Numbered from the stretch's first letter, positions 31,457 through 43,945 are shown. The stretch is DNA of 60,745 nt from Draconibacterium sp. (GCA_016705335.1 JADIYN010000031.1:1-60745); one strand, 5' to 3'. The notes: generated by a model not told the origin, from the sequence alone. Translations and numbers: made by a program.

Positions 31457-33614
31457 TCAACGGGAATAACGATACCTCCGGATGAAGTTGTAACCCAGGC
31501 CGAACAGCAAAACAATTACCAGCGGTGCAAATATATTTAACCACTGCCAAAAGCTTTTCTCTTCACGCAATTTAACCTTGTCGAGCAAGCGCAATTGCAC
31601 AGTACGACTGCGAAGTTGCATTATCCCGGCTTCATCATTCAGATAATAAATTGTATTAAGTAAAAACTCTTTATTTCCGAATGTTTGTTTCGAAACCCTG
31701 TCATAACCTAGTTCCTGGATTTGTGGTGGCTGTTTTGAGTAATTCACGTTATTGGAAATTAAACCGGCATCGCCAATAATTACCATTTTTGTGGGTTTAC
31801 TTTTTACCTGAAAATCAACACCCGATATTCCAAGGTTTTCAATCATCCGGTTTTCGAATACTGAAGTAAATTCCCCTTCAACCAAAACACCAACCGGAAT
31901 AAATGATTGGTTAAAAAGTTCGCGGGCTGGTGGATTTTTTATGTTTTCGAGGCTAACAGACGAAGGTGATTTTACACGGCGTGCATATGGCGAAGTTGTT
32001 AGAATAATCGATTTTGCCAGATTTTGATTTCCTGAAACTGTATCGACAGAAGAAACAAATTCAGTATATATCCGGTTAAGATTACGGCTCAAAGGATGAT
32101 TGTCAACCGGGATAAGCAGCGGAGAATAATACCACGGAAATAAATTCCATTGTGACTGGCTGCCGGCGGGTGCTGTGTTTACCAAAAGTTGCGCGCAATC
32201 AACATCCTGCAAAAGTTCGTAATTTAGCCGAACACCATATTTGAAGAGTTGATCTCCAAGATTCAAATCGCGGGGAAATGCGAATGTTTGAAATCCACTT
32301 GACAAGCTATCCAAACTAACCTGAACAGGATCAATGAGCCAGACAACTTTTCCGCCCTGCATTATAAACTGATCGATTATGAATTTATCCTTTTCCGAAA
32401 ATGGCTGTTTTGGACCGGCAACTATTAAAATATCAATTTCCGGATTTTTCGATTCTAAAGACTGAGTTGAAATTCTTTTCACATTGAAATCCCCTTTTAA
32501 GGCATTTGTAAAATCAAGGACTTCATATTGATTAAATTCTCCATTTCCTTCGAGAAAAGCAACAGTTGATTTTTTATCCCTGCCCAATTTTTTGATCTGT
32601 TATTTTCAACCTGATTGGTTTTGGAGAATAAACGTTCAGTACCGCAATTTTTTCAAAAATTTCCTGTTGCAATTTTTGAAGTCCGGGTTCAAGCTCACCT
32701 TCAAGATAAAGTTCGATTTCAATAATGTTATTATTATTCGATGCAACATCCTTGCTTATATCAGAAAGGGAAAATCTTTTGTCGGCGGTAAGATCGGCGC
32801 GAAAAAGAAAGTTTGTTGAAATAAAAAAAACCGTGAACAGCAAAACGATAAAAACCGCAACATTGATTTGTACTTTCCTAAGTTTGAGATTTCCTTTCCG
32901 CAGTAATATTCCGGTAATAAAAAGGAAAAACAGCGCCATCCCGACAAAATAAATTATGTCGCGCATATCAACAACACCCCGTGAAATTGATAAATAATGA
33001 TTATTGATGCTGAAATAAGAAAGTATTTGTTCGAAAATATATGGTAAGCCGGATGAAGCAATAAAATCAAAACCAAGATAAAAAACAAATGACAAAGCCA
33101 ATGCCAAAATAAACGAAACGATCTGGTTATCAGTCAACGAGGATGCAAAAACACCAATAGCAATATATATTGCAGCTAAGAAAAAAAGACCAATATATGA
33201 ACCCCAGGTTGCGCCAACATCAATACTTCCAACCGGATTCCCCAACAAATAAACCGACAAAAAATAAAGCAAAGTTGGCAGCAGGGAAAATACAACAAGC
33301 ATCAATCCGGCAAAGAATTTGGCTAAAACAAGTTGAAAATCAGAAATCGGATGAGTCAATAATATTTCAATTGTTCCTGTTCGCTTTTCATCAGCAAATA
33401 AGCGCATAGTAATTGCCGGAACAAGAAAGAGATACAACCATGGAGCGAGCAAAAACAACCCTTCCAAAGTTGCATAACCATTATCAGGAATATTGTAAAC
33501 CCCTGGAAAAACCCATAAAAACAAACCGGTAACCAACAGAAACACAATAATCACCAGCATTCCAATCAGTGATCCTAAAAATGTCTTTATTTCCTTTTTG
33601 TATAAACTGTACAT
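31457..33614 (-). CDS. gldFG: GldF-GldG fusion, gliding-motility ABC-type membrane protein (frameshift, internal segment missing)
   Basis: From 33614: a GldF-like ABC-2 permease with six or seven TM helices (SLYKKEIKTFLGSLIG, WLYLFLVPAITMRLFADEKRTGTIE, GATWGSYIGLFFL). It runs directly into the GldG N-terminus (a TM, then FLFRADLTADKRFSLSDI, LNVYSPKPIRLKITD). Reading breaks near 32574-32590, and the GldG body follows (KKSTVAFLEGNGEF to a C-terminal TM, VIVLLFGLGYNFIRRYRY at 31457). GldG proteins usually have about 80 more residues between KPIRLKITD and the KLGRDKKS block, so a stretch seems deleted. GldFG with GldA supports gliding and T9SS-linked functions; GldA is not in the window. Fusion may be natural. 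Confidence 0.8.
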
Positions 33615-33709
33615 AGTAGTTACTAGTTCAAAGTTTAAAGTTTATCCCGATTGCTATAGGGACAAAGTATAAAATTAAAGTTGAAGGGTTCATTTAATAA
33701 ATTCAAATT

Positions 33710-34840
33710 TTATGATTTTAAAAGTTCAACCATTTTTTGTGCTGCACGTTTTGAACTGCCCGGTTCACCCATCAATTCCTTTAAACGTTTATAATTCTCA
33801 AATATTTTTTTGCGGTAACCATCATTAAAAAGAAGTTTCTCCATTTCTGCTTTTACATTTTTTACCGTCATTTTCATTTGAATGTATTCGCTCACAATGA
33901 TTTTATTCAAAATGATATTAGGCAATGCAACACCAACAGTTTTCAATACAAAATTACGCATTACAATATCAACCGGCCAGCCACCTTCCATTTTGTAAAT
34001 GACAGTTTGAGGAACATCAAATAATGCGGTTTCAAGTGCTGCAGTCCCCGATGCCACAAGTGCTGTATGCGAATTATTCAATAAATCATAGGTTTGATCG
34101 AAAATCAGTTGCACCGGCAAATCTCTCAAATATGTCTTATAAAGTTCAATATCAATACTTTTTACCCCGGCAACCACAAACTGAAAAGTGGGGAATTGTT
34201 TTGAAATTTCGACCATTAAAGGCAAGGTATTTTTGATCTCCTGAATGCGGCTACCCGCCAGCAATGCAACAATTTCCCGATTGTCAAGATTGTTTCGGAC
34301 AACGAAATGGTTTTTGGAAAGTGCACGTTTATTAAATTCGGAAATAGAATCCAGCAGCGGGTTCCCTACATAATGCACATCAAAATTATATTTTTTATAA
34401 AACTCTGTTTCAAACGGGAAAATAGTGAACATCTCATCAACTACTTCTTTTATTTTTTTCACCCTGTGCTCTTTCCATGCCCACACTTTTGGCGAGATAT
34501 AATAAAAAACCTTTATGTTGTTTTGTTTGGCAAATTCAGCAATTCTCAGGTTGAATCCGGGATAGTCGATCAGTATTAAAACATCGGGATTAAATTCGAG
34601 CAAATCTGATTTACAGAATTTAAGGTTCCTGTTGATGGTTTTTAAATTCAGTACAACATTTACTATCCCCATGAAAGCCATTTCGCGGTAATGTTTAACA
34701 AGTTCGCCGCCAACATCTTGCATTAAATCGCCTCCAAAAAACCTGAATTCAGCATTTTTATCGGCAATTTTTAGTTCTTTCATCAAATTTGAACCGTGCA
34801 AATCGCCCGATGCTTCGCCTGCTATAAGATAGTACTTCAT
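33710..34840 (-). CDS. lpxB: Lipid-A-disaccharide synthase
   Basis: Intact, 376 residues, GT19. Transfers 2,3-diacylglucosamine from UDP onto lipid X to give the lipid A disaccharide, at the inner-membrane face. Visible: KYYLIAGEASGDLHGSNLM at the N-terminus, LIDYPGFNLRIAEFAK, YYISPKVWAWKEHRVKKI, LLAGSRIQEIKNTLP, and VASGTAALETALFDVPQTVIYK for nucleotide-sugar binding. Follows surE and a small membrane protein on the same strand. Confidence 0.96.
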   Translation of the reverse strand: MKYYLIAGEASGDLHGSNLMKELKIADKNAEFRFFGGDLMQDVGGELVKHYREMAFMGIVNVVLNLKTINRNLKFCKSDLLEFNPDVLILIDYPGFNLRIAEFAKQNNIKVFYYISPKVWAWKEHRVKKIKEVVDEMFTIFPFETEFYKKYNFDVHYVGNPLLDSISEFNKRALSKNHFVVRNNLDNREIVALLAGSRIQEIKNTLPLMVEISKQFPTFQFVVAGVKSIDIELYKTYLRDLPVQLIFDQTYDLLNNSHTALVASGTAALETALFDVPQTVIYKMEGGWPVDIVMRNFVLKTVGVALPNIILNKIIVSEYIQMKMTVKNVKAEMEKLLFNDGYRKKIFENYKRLKELMGEPGSSKRAAQKMVELLKS

Positions 34841-34898
34841 TTTTGCCGGTAATGAGATTCTGAAATAAAAGTATCATGACAAAAAAATACATTTCATA

Positions 34899-35201
34899 TT
34901 AAAATGCTCTTGAAATTAATATTGCAAATGCATAAATAATTGTTGCTCCCAGAATTCCACGGGCAGTTTTTTCAAATTTAAGTTTTATAAATCCCATAAA
35001 AACAGCACTATTCAGAAAAACACATAAACTGCCAAGTTTTATGAGAACATTTAATTGTTTCAAACTTTTTATGTATTCGGCAACAGAAATATCGTTTTTG
35101 CCAATAAGATAAACCACAAAAAAAACAACAACCGGCAAAACGAAACCAATTAAAAAACCGATGCTGATATTATCAAACCTGTTTGTTTTGCGCCGTTGCA
35201 T
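34899..35201 (-). CDS. Small membrane protein, unknown, between surE and lpxB
   Basis: 100 residues with three predicted TM helices (ISIGFLIGFVLPVVVFFVVYLI, LIKLGSLCVFLNSAVFMGFI, ILGATIIYAFAILI). Its start overlaps the last base of surE (35201), so the genes are coupled. No known motif. A link to envelope lipid A assembly is only positional. Confidence 0.7.
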   Translation of the reverse strand: MQRRKTNRFDNISIGFLIGFVLPVVVFFVVYLIGKNDISVAEYIKSLKQLNVLIKLGSLCVFLNSAVFMGFIKLKFEKTARGILGATIIYAFAILISRAF

Positions 35202-35962
35202 TAAAATACCCAGTTTTTAATTTGTTCGAAGGTTTTGTAACATGTCATATCAACAGTAACGGGCACCACCGATGCGTAATCGTTTTCCATCCAGTAAATA
35301 TCTGTTTCAGTTGAATCCAGCTCGAAATTCTTAAAATAGCCAGACATCCAATGGTAATCCCTTCCTTGCGGATCAGTACGTTTTTCAAACTCTTCAACCC
35401 ACTTTCCGTGTGCCTGTCTGCAAACTTTTATTCCTTTTGGTTTCCCTTTTGGAATATTTACATTTAAACAAGTAAACGGTGGTAACCCATTTTCAAGCAC
35501 ACTTTGAAAAACCTTTGCAACAATAATTTTTGCCTTTGAAAAGTCAGCATCAAAATGATGATCGTCAAGCGAAAATCCCATTGAAGGAACCCCGTGTAAA
35601 CTACCTTCAATCGCAGCACCCATCGTACCGCTGTATATCACGCTTATTGATGAATTTGTACCATGGTTGATTCCTGAAACAACATAATCAGGTTTGCGAT
35701 CGAGTAAGCCATTGAAACTAAGTTTAACGCTGTCAACCGGTGTTCCACTGCATTTAAAAGTTGGCACTCCATGTATTTTCTCGAAGGGTACAGTTCGCAA
35801 AGGCTGATCAACAGTGATAGCCGAAGATTTGCCCGACATTGCTGTTTCGGATGATATAACAACGATATCTCCAAAAAACTGCATCACTTCAACGAGTTCG
35901 CGCAATCCCCGTGCATGGATTCCATCATCGTTGGTAACTAATATTAAAGGTTTTTCTGACAT
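35201..35962 (-). CDS. surE: 5'/3'-nucleotidase SurE
   Basis: About 253 residues; I choose MSEKPL at 35962 over the longer frame start at 35983. Metal-dependent nucleotidase acting on nucleoside monophosphates. Metal ligands in LILVTNDDGIHARGL; SGKSSAITVDQPLR, SGINHGTNSSISVIYSGTM and MGAAIEGSLHGVPSMGFS are the family signatures. Heads the surE - membrane protein - lpxB operon. Confidence 0.95.
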   Translation of the reverse strand: MSEKPLILVTNDDGIHARGLRELVEVMQFFGDIVVISSETAMSGKSSAITVDQPLRTVPFEKIHGVPTFKCSGTPVDSVKLSFNGLLDRKPDYVVSGINHGTNSSISVIYSGTMGAAIEGSLHGVPSMGFSLDDHHFDADFSKAKIIVAKVFQSVLENGLPPFTCLNVNIPKGKPKGIKVCRQAHGKWVEEFEKRTDPQGRDYHWMSGYFKNFELDSTETDIYWMENDYASVVPVTVDMTCYKTFEQIKNWVF

Positions 35963-36123
35963 ATTTTTTTGAATTGGAAACAAAGATAATGATTATTAAT
36001 TTGAGAGTTGACCAGGTAGTTATTTTAGATATCAATCAAAATGCATTTTAAATAATCTGTTTCTTAATCAAATTTTAAAAATCTATTTTTACAAAATCAG
36101 AAAACGTATTATTAAACAGTAAA

Positions 36124-36492
36124 ATGATGAATGAGCAAAAACCAACCCGGACAAATTTACTGAGTGCACTGTGTTTATTGACTTTTATTGGAAGTACTTT
36201 GTCTTTCTTCGCATATTTTCTTGCTTCTCTGTTTTTTGATAAAGCCTCTGATTTTATTGTAAAATATTCGAATTGGTATTCTACTGAAGCAATTTCGCCA
36301 TTCTATTTTACAATATTTATGGCATTGTCAGCAGTTTCACTGGTTGGCTTTTTTATTTATCTGGCTGCCCAAATGTTCATTTTGTTTTTGCCTGTCGTTT
36401 GGATTGGTTGGAATTCATTGGCAGCAACGCAGGTTATTTTTACCGCAATTTTTATTGGCGGTTATGGGTTGAACTGGAAATACCTTCGATAA
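36124..36492 (+). CDS. Conserved-type membrane protein, unknown
   Basis: 122 residues with about three or four TM helices and a short KKDS-like charged N-terminus (MMNEQKPTRTNLLSALC). A WIGWNSLAATQVIF segment and a basic C-terminus are seen, but no catalytic motif. Divergent from surE and 78 bases before the GH2 start. Confidence 0.65.
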   Translation: MMNEQKPTRTNLLSALCLLTFIGSTLSFFAYFLASLFFDKASDFIVKYSNWYSTEAISPFYFTIFMALSAVSLVGFFIYLAAQMFILFLPVVWIGWNSLAATQVIFTAIFIGGYGLNWKYLR

Positions 36493-36570
36493 AACTTCCA
36501 AATTGGAATGGCACAAAAGATTTTAATCAACAATTCTTTTCTTTATAAAAAATTTAAACCAACGCTAACC

Positions 36571-39428
36571 ATGACTTCAAAATCTGTATTTCAGTTAATC
36601 ATTACTATCGGTATTTTGTTTCTGTTTTCCTGTTCTAAAACTGAATTTGTTTCAACCCGATTAACTTTGAATTTGAGCGGAACCTGGCAATTTGACCTCG
36701 ATTCGGCTGAAAACGGGCTGAACGGAAATTGGTTTGAAAAAGAATTATCCAATTTTGTAGTACTTCCGGGTACTTTAGACGAAAACAACATTGGTTTTGT
36801 AAATAACAACCACGATGAAACCATGCGTTTGTCGAGAGAAAAACATATGAAGGATTTGCCTGGTATCAGAAAAAAGTTACAATTGAAGATTCATGGAAAA
36901 ATAAGGAAATAATGTTGACTCTTGAACGCACAAAACCAGCAAAAGTGTGGGTTGACAGCAATTTTGCAGGAGAAAATTCCACCATTTTATCAGCGCAGAA
37001 ATACAATTTAACCCAGTTTTTAACACCCGGAGAGCACACAATCACAGTTTTGGTTGACAACGGACCGAACTCGGTTCCACATGGCATTAAAGGTTCACAT
37101 GCCTGGACAGAACATACACAAACCAACTGGAATGGGATTATTGGGGAAATTTCGTTGGAAGCAACTTCAAAAAATTATATCGAATCCATTGAAATTACAC
37201 CGGAAATTAACAACAAGGAAGCAGTTGTGGCAATCGGTATTTATTTCGCAGGCGAAACTTCAGAAGAAGTTAAAATTAAATTGAATGCGAGTGCCTGGAA
37301 TTCAACAATTAAACATAAAGCTTCGGGAAAAACAGTTAAAACCAGACTGGTTCCGGGAATAAACCGCGTTGTTGTTAAATATCCGTTGGGCAAAAAGGCA
37401 CAACTTTGGAGCGAATTCTCCCCTACCCTTTATAAACTTAGTGCCGAACTTGAAACTTCATCAGGTAAAGACAACCAGCAAGTTGATTTTGGAATGCGGA
37501 AATTTTCGACTGAAGGAACTCAATTTCAAATTAACGGATTGACAACTTTTTTACGCGGCGAACACAACGCGTGTGTTTTCCCGCTAACCGGATATCCGCC
37601 AATGGACGTTGAAAGCTGGAGAAAAGTTTTTCAGATTGCAAAAACCTATGGAATCAACCACTACCGTTTTCATTCCTGGACTCCGCCAAATGCCGCATTT
37701 TCTGCTGCTGATATTGAGGGAATTTACATGCAACCCGAACTTCCGTACTGGGGTGGACTTCGCGAAAACGACACAACCGGATTAAATGAGTTTTTGATTT
37801 CAGAAGGCGAAAATATATTGGAAAAATACAGCAACCACGCATCGTTTGTAATGTTTGCCCTTGGTAACGAACTCAGTGGAAGCCTTGCACAGATGCAAAA
37901 AATGGTAAGTCATTTCAGAACTATAAACCCAAATAAACTTTATGCATTTGGGTCCAATAATTACCTTGGCACGCGCGGACAAGGAGAAGGGGAAGATTAT
38001 TATACAACCTGCCGGGTTGGCGCTGATACCGACACTACATTTAGTACCCACACCCGCGCATCATTTTCGTTTGCCGATGCTTATGACGGCGGATATGTAA
38101 ACGGAAAATATCCGTCAACAAGCGTAAATTATGCCGGAGCAATAAGCAAATGTACAGTTCCGGTAATTGGCCACGAAATTGCACAATACGAAATTTATCC
38201 CAATTACGATGAAATGCGAAAATACACAGGAGTTTTGAAACCCTGGAACTTTGAGATTTTCAAACGTCGGATTGAAGAAGCTGGAATGGCAGATCAGGCA
38301 ATGGAATTTTTCAGGGCATCGGGCACTGCAAGTATGTTGTGTTACCGTGCAGATATTGAAATGGCGATCAGAACTCCCGGATTTGGCGGTTTTCAATTAC
38401 TCGACCTACAGGATTTTCCTGGCCAGGGAAGCGCTCTTGTTGGTATTCTTGATGCTTTTATGGATAGCAAAGGACTTATTACACCTGATGAGTTTTCACA
38501 TTTTTGTAACAAGGTTGTTCCGCTTTTGATAATGGAAAAATATTGCTGGGAAAACACAGAAACTTTCTATGCAAAAATTCAGGTGGCAAACTACGCTGAA
38601 AAATCGCTTGAAAAACAAATTGTGAAATGGGAAATTATATCGGAAAACGGACAAAAAATTGGAAGCGGAACTGAAACAGCAGAAATTCCACAAGGAAAAA
38701 TTGCTGACATTTCTGACATTAAACTTTCTCTTTCAGAAATAAAATCACCTCAGAAACTTACTTTGAATATTGAATTGGATGGAACTTCATACAAAAACAG
38801 TTATCCGGTTTGGGTTTATCCTGTAATCAAAAAAACCGACGTTCCTGAAGAAATTGTAGTTACAGGTGATTTGGCGGAAACATTGCAAAATTTAAAATCA
38901 GGGAAAAAGGTTTTGTTTGTTCCCAACCACAAAAAATATGAGGATTTTACAGTTGGAGGCTTGTTTACAACCGATTACTGGAATTATAAAATGTTCAAAG
39001 GTATTTCGGAGCGGAACAATAAACCTGTTTCTCCGGGAACGATGGGTATTCTGACTAATCCGCGACATATGCTTTTCACAACATTTCCAACAGAATATCA
39101 CACCAATTGGCAATGGTGGGAGATTGTAAAAAACAGCCGGCCATTTATTCTCGATAATGCACCTGCTGGTTATAAACCACTTGTTCAGGTGGTTGATAAT
39201 ATTGAAAGAAACCACAAATTGGGTTTAATTTTTGAGTTTCAGGTTGGCGAAGGTAAATTGCTGGTTTGCATGAGCGATTTGGCTGCAATTCAGGACAAAC
39301 CTGAAGGACGGCAATTTCAGCAAAGCATTTTTGAATATATGAAATCAGAAAGTTTTCAACCTTCAACAAAAATTGACACAGATGAACTAAAGAAATTATT
39401 TAGTGTAACTGTTTTGCAGAAAAAATAA
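36571..39428 (+). CDS. Glycoside hydrolase family 2 lipoprotein (beta-galactosidase/glucuronidase-like)
   Basis: About 950 residues. ATG 36571 gives a lipoprotein signal (ILFLFSCSK, Cys lipid site). Sugar-binding jelly roll: LNLSGTWQFDLDSAENG and GTLDENNIG. The frame shifts once near 36840 (rejoined MRLSREKTYEGFAWYQKKV) and continues from 36912. An Ig-like domain is followed by the TIM barrel with FLRGEHNACVFPLTGYPP, the acid/base Glu at codon 37869-37871 (MFALGNELSG) and the nucleophile Glu at 38175-38177 (VIGHEIAQYE). Long beta-rich C-terminus. Exo-beta-glycosidase, retaining mechanism; exact sugar unclear. Confidence 0.88.
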
Positions 39429-39506
39429 AAACAATTGGGAATATTTCATATGAATAAAAGATAAACGGGGTTCTTTGGAAAAGTAAGTTGAATATTTATC
39501 CAAAAT

Positions 39507-39553
39507 AAAAATGCCATCCGTATTTTTTTCAATCTATACGGATGGCATTTTTT
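39507..39553. terminator. Bidirectional terminator between GH2 and sucB
   Basis: AAAATGCCATCCGTA (about 39508-39522) pairs with TACGGATGGCATTTT (about 39537-39551), with A and T tracts on either side, so it can end transcripts of both convergent genes. Confidence 0.88.
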
Positions 39554-39578
39554 ATATCTACTATTTCGAAGTTTTTAA

Positions 39579-40876
39579 TCAAACGCCAAGCAACAATTTC
39601 CCCGCATCCTGTCCACCCGTCAGCATCCGTTCAGGATTTTCAAGTAACTCTTTAACTTTTACAAGGAATCCAACTGAATCTTTACCATCAATAACCCGGT
39701 GATCGTAGGATAGCGCAATGTACATCATTGGACGAATGACCACCTGGCCATTCACTGCAACAGGGCGGTCGAGAATGTTGTGCATCCCGAGAATTGCCGA
39801 TTGCGGAGGATTGATAATTGGTGTTGAAAGCAGCGAACCAAATACTCCACCATTGGTAATAGTAAATGTGCCGCCGGTTAATTCTTCAACTGATATTTTT
39901 TTTGTACGGGCTTTTTCGGCCAGATCTTTTATTTCGATTTCGATTTGGGGAATGGTTTTGCTTTCAGCATTCCGAACAATTGGAACCATTAAACCTTTTG
40001 GTGTAGAAACTGCAATTCCAACATCGACAAACCGGGGAGAAACAATCTCATCGCCATCCATTTGTGCATTTACCATTGGGTGAAATTCCATAGCCAATGC
40101 AACTGCCTTTGTAAAAAACGACATGAAACCAAGTTTCAAACCATGTTTCTCAACAAATTTCTGCTGATATTTTGCGCGTAAATCCATCACAAAACTCATG
40201 TCCACTTCGTTGAAAGTAGTCAGCATTGCGGTTTCGTTTTTCACCGTTACCAGCCTTTCACTTAACTTACGTCGTAGGCTTGACATTCGTTCGCGGTCGA
40301 TTTCACGCGAAATGGTTTTATGTGAAGATATTACTGGTGTCCGTTCAGTTTTTGGCAAACCGGCAACAATTTCAACCTCCTTTTTTCCAATCCGTTTTAA
40401 TCCATTTATTACATCTTCAACCGAAAGATTAAGTTCTTTCATCATTTCTTTAGCCACCGAAGTTATTTTCACATTACTAAATTCGGTGGAAGTTTCAGTT
40501 TCCTTTCCAACTTTTGGTAATTCAGCTTCCTTTTCAGGTTTTTTGCTTTCATTTTTTCCTGAACTGGCTTTTTTTCCTCTTTTGTTGGCTGATCTTCCAC
40601 TATTTGTGGCTGCCCCTCAGCGTAAGTTTGTTTTGGGGCAGCACTTGTATCGATAGTACAAACAACTGATCCTACCGCAATTGTAGAACCTTCTTCGGCT
40701 TTGATTTTTATTTTTCCTGCTTCACTGGCCATAATAGTCAACGTAGCTTTATCAGACTCAACTTCTGCTATTTCCTGGTTTTTTGTAACAAGTGCGCCAT
40801 CGGCGACAAGCCAGCTACCGATTTCTACTTCGGTTATTGATTCTCCCGGACTGGGAACTTTAATTTCTACAATCAT
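39579..40876 (-). CDS. sucB: Dihydrolipoyllysine succinyltransferase, E2 of 2-oxoglutarate dehydrogenase (frameshifted)
   Basis: Two overlapping frames form one protein of about 430 residues. N-terminal lipoyl domain (IKVPSPGESITEVEIGSWLV; lipoyl Lys in VESDKATL), a Lys/Glu-rich linker where an indel in an A run near 40540-40560 breaks the frame, an E3-binding-type segment (KITSVAKEMMKELNLSVEDV), then the catalytic domain (ETAMLTTFNEVDMS, IVSPRFVDVGIAVSTPKGL, GGTFTITNGGVFGSLLSTPI, and SYDHRVIDG with the catalytic His and Asp). Succinyl transfer to CoA in the TCA cycle. Located just downstream of E1. Confidence 0.93.
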
Positions 40877-40974
40877 CTTTTATTTTTTTTGAAAATCAGC
40901 ATTTACATTTAAACTAAAAACACTAATATTTCATTTTACAAATATTCAATTTTTAAGAGTTTGATTTTTGTATT

Positions 40975-43766
40975 TTATTCGTGGTTCTTTTTAACGGCAC
41001 CCGTGGTTTCCGCTAATTCTCTTTCATTTACAGCAAAAGCTGAATTTAATATATGTTCCAACTCTTTCTTATGTTTTTCCATTAATCCAACTGCAGGGCT
41101 TGCACTTTCCTTGCGCGAAACAACTTTAAACCCAAAATCCGACAGTTTTCTGTTAATAAAAGGCCAGGCTCCCATATTTTCAGGTTCATCCTGCGCCCAG
41201 ATCAAATGTTTCGATTTATTGTATTTTTTCAAAATCTGACTGATTTGTTTATGCGGAATTGGGAAAATCTGTTCTAAACGAACAACTGCAGTATTTGTAA
41301 TACCATTTTCAACCTGGAATTTTTCCAGATCATAATACAATCTACCTGATGTAAAAACAATATTTTCAACCAATTCGGGTACTGCTATCGGATCATCTAT
41401 AACTTCATTAAACCTTCCGGTTTCAAATTCCTTTATTTGTGAAATTACCATAGGATGACGCAATAAACTTTTTGGCGTAAAAACCACCAGTGGCAGGCGT
41501 ATATTCATTTTAACCTGGCGGCGCAGCAAATGGAACATGTTGGCTGGAGTAGTTGGAACAACAATTTGCATGTTATTATTTGCCGATAGCTCAAGAAATC
41601 TTTCGATTCGTCCGCTTGAATGTTCTGGTCCCTGACCTTCAAAACCATGTGGTAAGAAAAGTGTCAAACCATTCATCATTCCCCATTTTTCGTAGGCAGA
41701 AGAAATATACTGATCGACAATAACCTGCGCTACATTCAGAAAATCACCAAATTGTGCTTCCCAGATTGTCAATCCATTTGGCCTGGAAAGTGCATAACCA
41801 TATTCAAAACCAAGAACTGCATATTCAGATAACAATGAATTATATACATGAAAAGGTGCCTGTTTTTCCGAAACATATTTCAGTGGGAAATATTTTTCAT
41901 CGGTTCCTTCAACAACAAACGAAGCATGCCGGTGTGCAAAAGTTCCCCGCTCGCTGTCTTGTCCGCTCAACCGAACCGGATGTCCTTCGTTTACAAGAGT
42001 TCCATATGCCAGCAATTCAGCCATTGCCCAATCAAGTCGTCCGTCATTTATCATCGTTTGCCTATCGGAAACAATCCTGTCAACTTTTTTAAAGAATTTT
42101 AAATCATCAGGAAGTGTATTTATTTTAACAGCAATTTCTTTTAGAATTTTTATTGAAACTCCTGTTTTAACTTCAGATTCAAAATCATATTTATGTGGTA
42201 ATTCAAAATCTTTGAATTCATTTCCAAGAAATTTTTTAATCCTTACCTTTTCTATTAGTTCAGATTCGTTGTATTTACTTTCAAGCAGCTGGTCAAATTC
42301 CTTAATTCTGCTTTTCGACTCTTCCAAAGACATTATCCCAAGTTTATCAAGCTTTTCGGAATAAATATCACGCGGATTGGGATGTTTTCGATTGCTTTGT
42401 AAAGTACCGGTTGTGTAAAACGGGGTTCATCTCCTTCATTATGACCATATCTTCTATAACACAGAATATCAATAAAAACATCGGAATGAAATTTTTGTCT
42501 GAATTCCATGGCCAGTTGTATAGTAACAATCAATGCTTCAACATCATCGCCATTTACATGAAATACGGGCGAACGCGTAACTTTGGCAACATCGGTGCAA
42601 TAAGTACTTGAACGGGCTTCGAGATAGCTTGTGGTGAAACCAACCTGGTTATTGATTACCAAATGTATTGTCCCGCCTGTTTTATAACCGTCAAGTTGCG
42701 ACATTTGAATGGTTTCATAAACAACTCCCTGTGTCGCTATTGCAGCATCGCCGTGAATTATAATTGCCGCAGCTTTATTAAAATCCTTATCATAATCTGA
42801 ATTCATCCGTGAACGGACTAATCCTTCAACAATGGGCGCCACTGTTTCCAAATGTGATGGATTGGGAACAAGTTTAAGTTTTACTTTTTTGCCATGATCG
42901 GTTAAAACTTCACTTTCATAACCCAAATGGTATTTTACATCGCCCTGCGACATTGCATCATCATATTCCTTCCCTGTATATTCCTTGAAAATATTTTCAT
43001 AGGGTTTTTCAAGAATGTTTGCAAGAACATTTAATCGGCCGCGATGTGCCATTCCTATTACAAACTCTTCGATACCCAGCTCTGCTCCCCTTTCAATGAC
43101 GGCGTCAAGCGAAGGAATTAAAGATTCGGCGCCTTCAAGTGAAAACCGTTTTTGCCCTACGAATTTTTTATGAATAAAATTCTCGAAACCAACTGCCAGT
43201 TTTAGGTGATAGAAAAAATGTTTCCGTTTTTCATCCGAAAAATTCTCAGTATTCCGGGTGCTTTCCATTTTTTGTTTGAGCCACTGTACAACTTCCGGAT
43301 GCCTGATATAAACAAACTCAACACCAATTGAGTGACAATAAGTTGCTTCGAGATGGTCTATAATATCTTTTAGTTTTGCCGGGCCAATTCCTATTTCGTT
43401 ACCGGCTTTAAAAACTTTCTCTAAATCCTTTTGTTCAAGCCCAAAATTTTCAATAGCAAGAGTTGGCTCATACTTACGGCGATTTCTGACGGGATTTGTT
43501 TTTGTAAACAAATGTCCTCGCTGACAGTAACCGTGTATCAGGCTAAGTATTGCGAATTCCTTGTCGATATCATCAAGATTAACCGTTGAATTATTTTGCT
43601 GATAATTGGTACGGGCGAGTTCAAATCCGGCAAAAAATTGTTGCCAGCTTTTATCAACTGAATCAGGGTTTTCAAGATATGGTTGATACAGATCCTCAAT
43701 GGCTGTCAATTCCTGATTCCCTACTGAAGAAAATTTGTCCATCATTGCTTTATATATATTTGTCAA
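40975..43766 (-). CDS. sucA: 2-oxoglutarate dehydrogenase E1 (frameshifted)
   Basis: About 930 residues in two frames; an indel near 42385 separates them (ENHPNPRDIYSEKLDKLGIM when rejoined). N-terminal part: LEDLYQPYLENPDSVDKSWQ-like start, GMAHRGRLNVLANILEKPYE, HLGYESEVLTD, NPSHLETVAPIVEGLVR, IHGDAAIATQGVVYET, VNGDDVEALI (TPP site) and RRYGHNEGDEPRFTQP. C-terminal part: SGQDSERGTFAHRHASF, LPHGFEGQGPEHSSGRIERFLEL. Decarboxylates 2-oxoglutarate with thiamine diphosphate and succinylates the E2 lipoyl group. The break is in a housekeeping gene and is most likely a sequencing error. Confidence 0.94.
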
Positions 43767-43945
43767 TTGATAATGAGAAACAAAACATCATTTTTATTGT
43801 TTATCAAAGTCACTGTTTTTACCGCACAAAAATATGCTTTTATAATTATTTATTTTGTTTATCTGTTCTTCATTTTAAGAATTACACATTGAACGTTTTA
43901 AAATCAATTATAAGATTTTAATTACCTTCTATTATATAAATATCG

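Noticed and set aside
40198..40656. Plus-strand ORF opposite sucB
   Set aside because: Antisense frame of the E2 gene without independent support.
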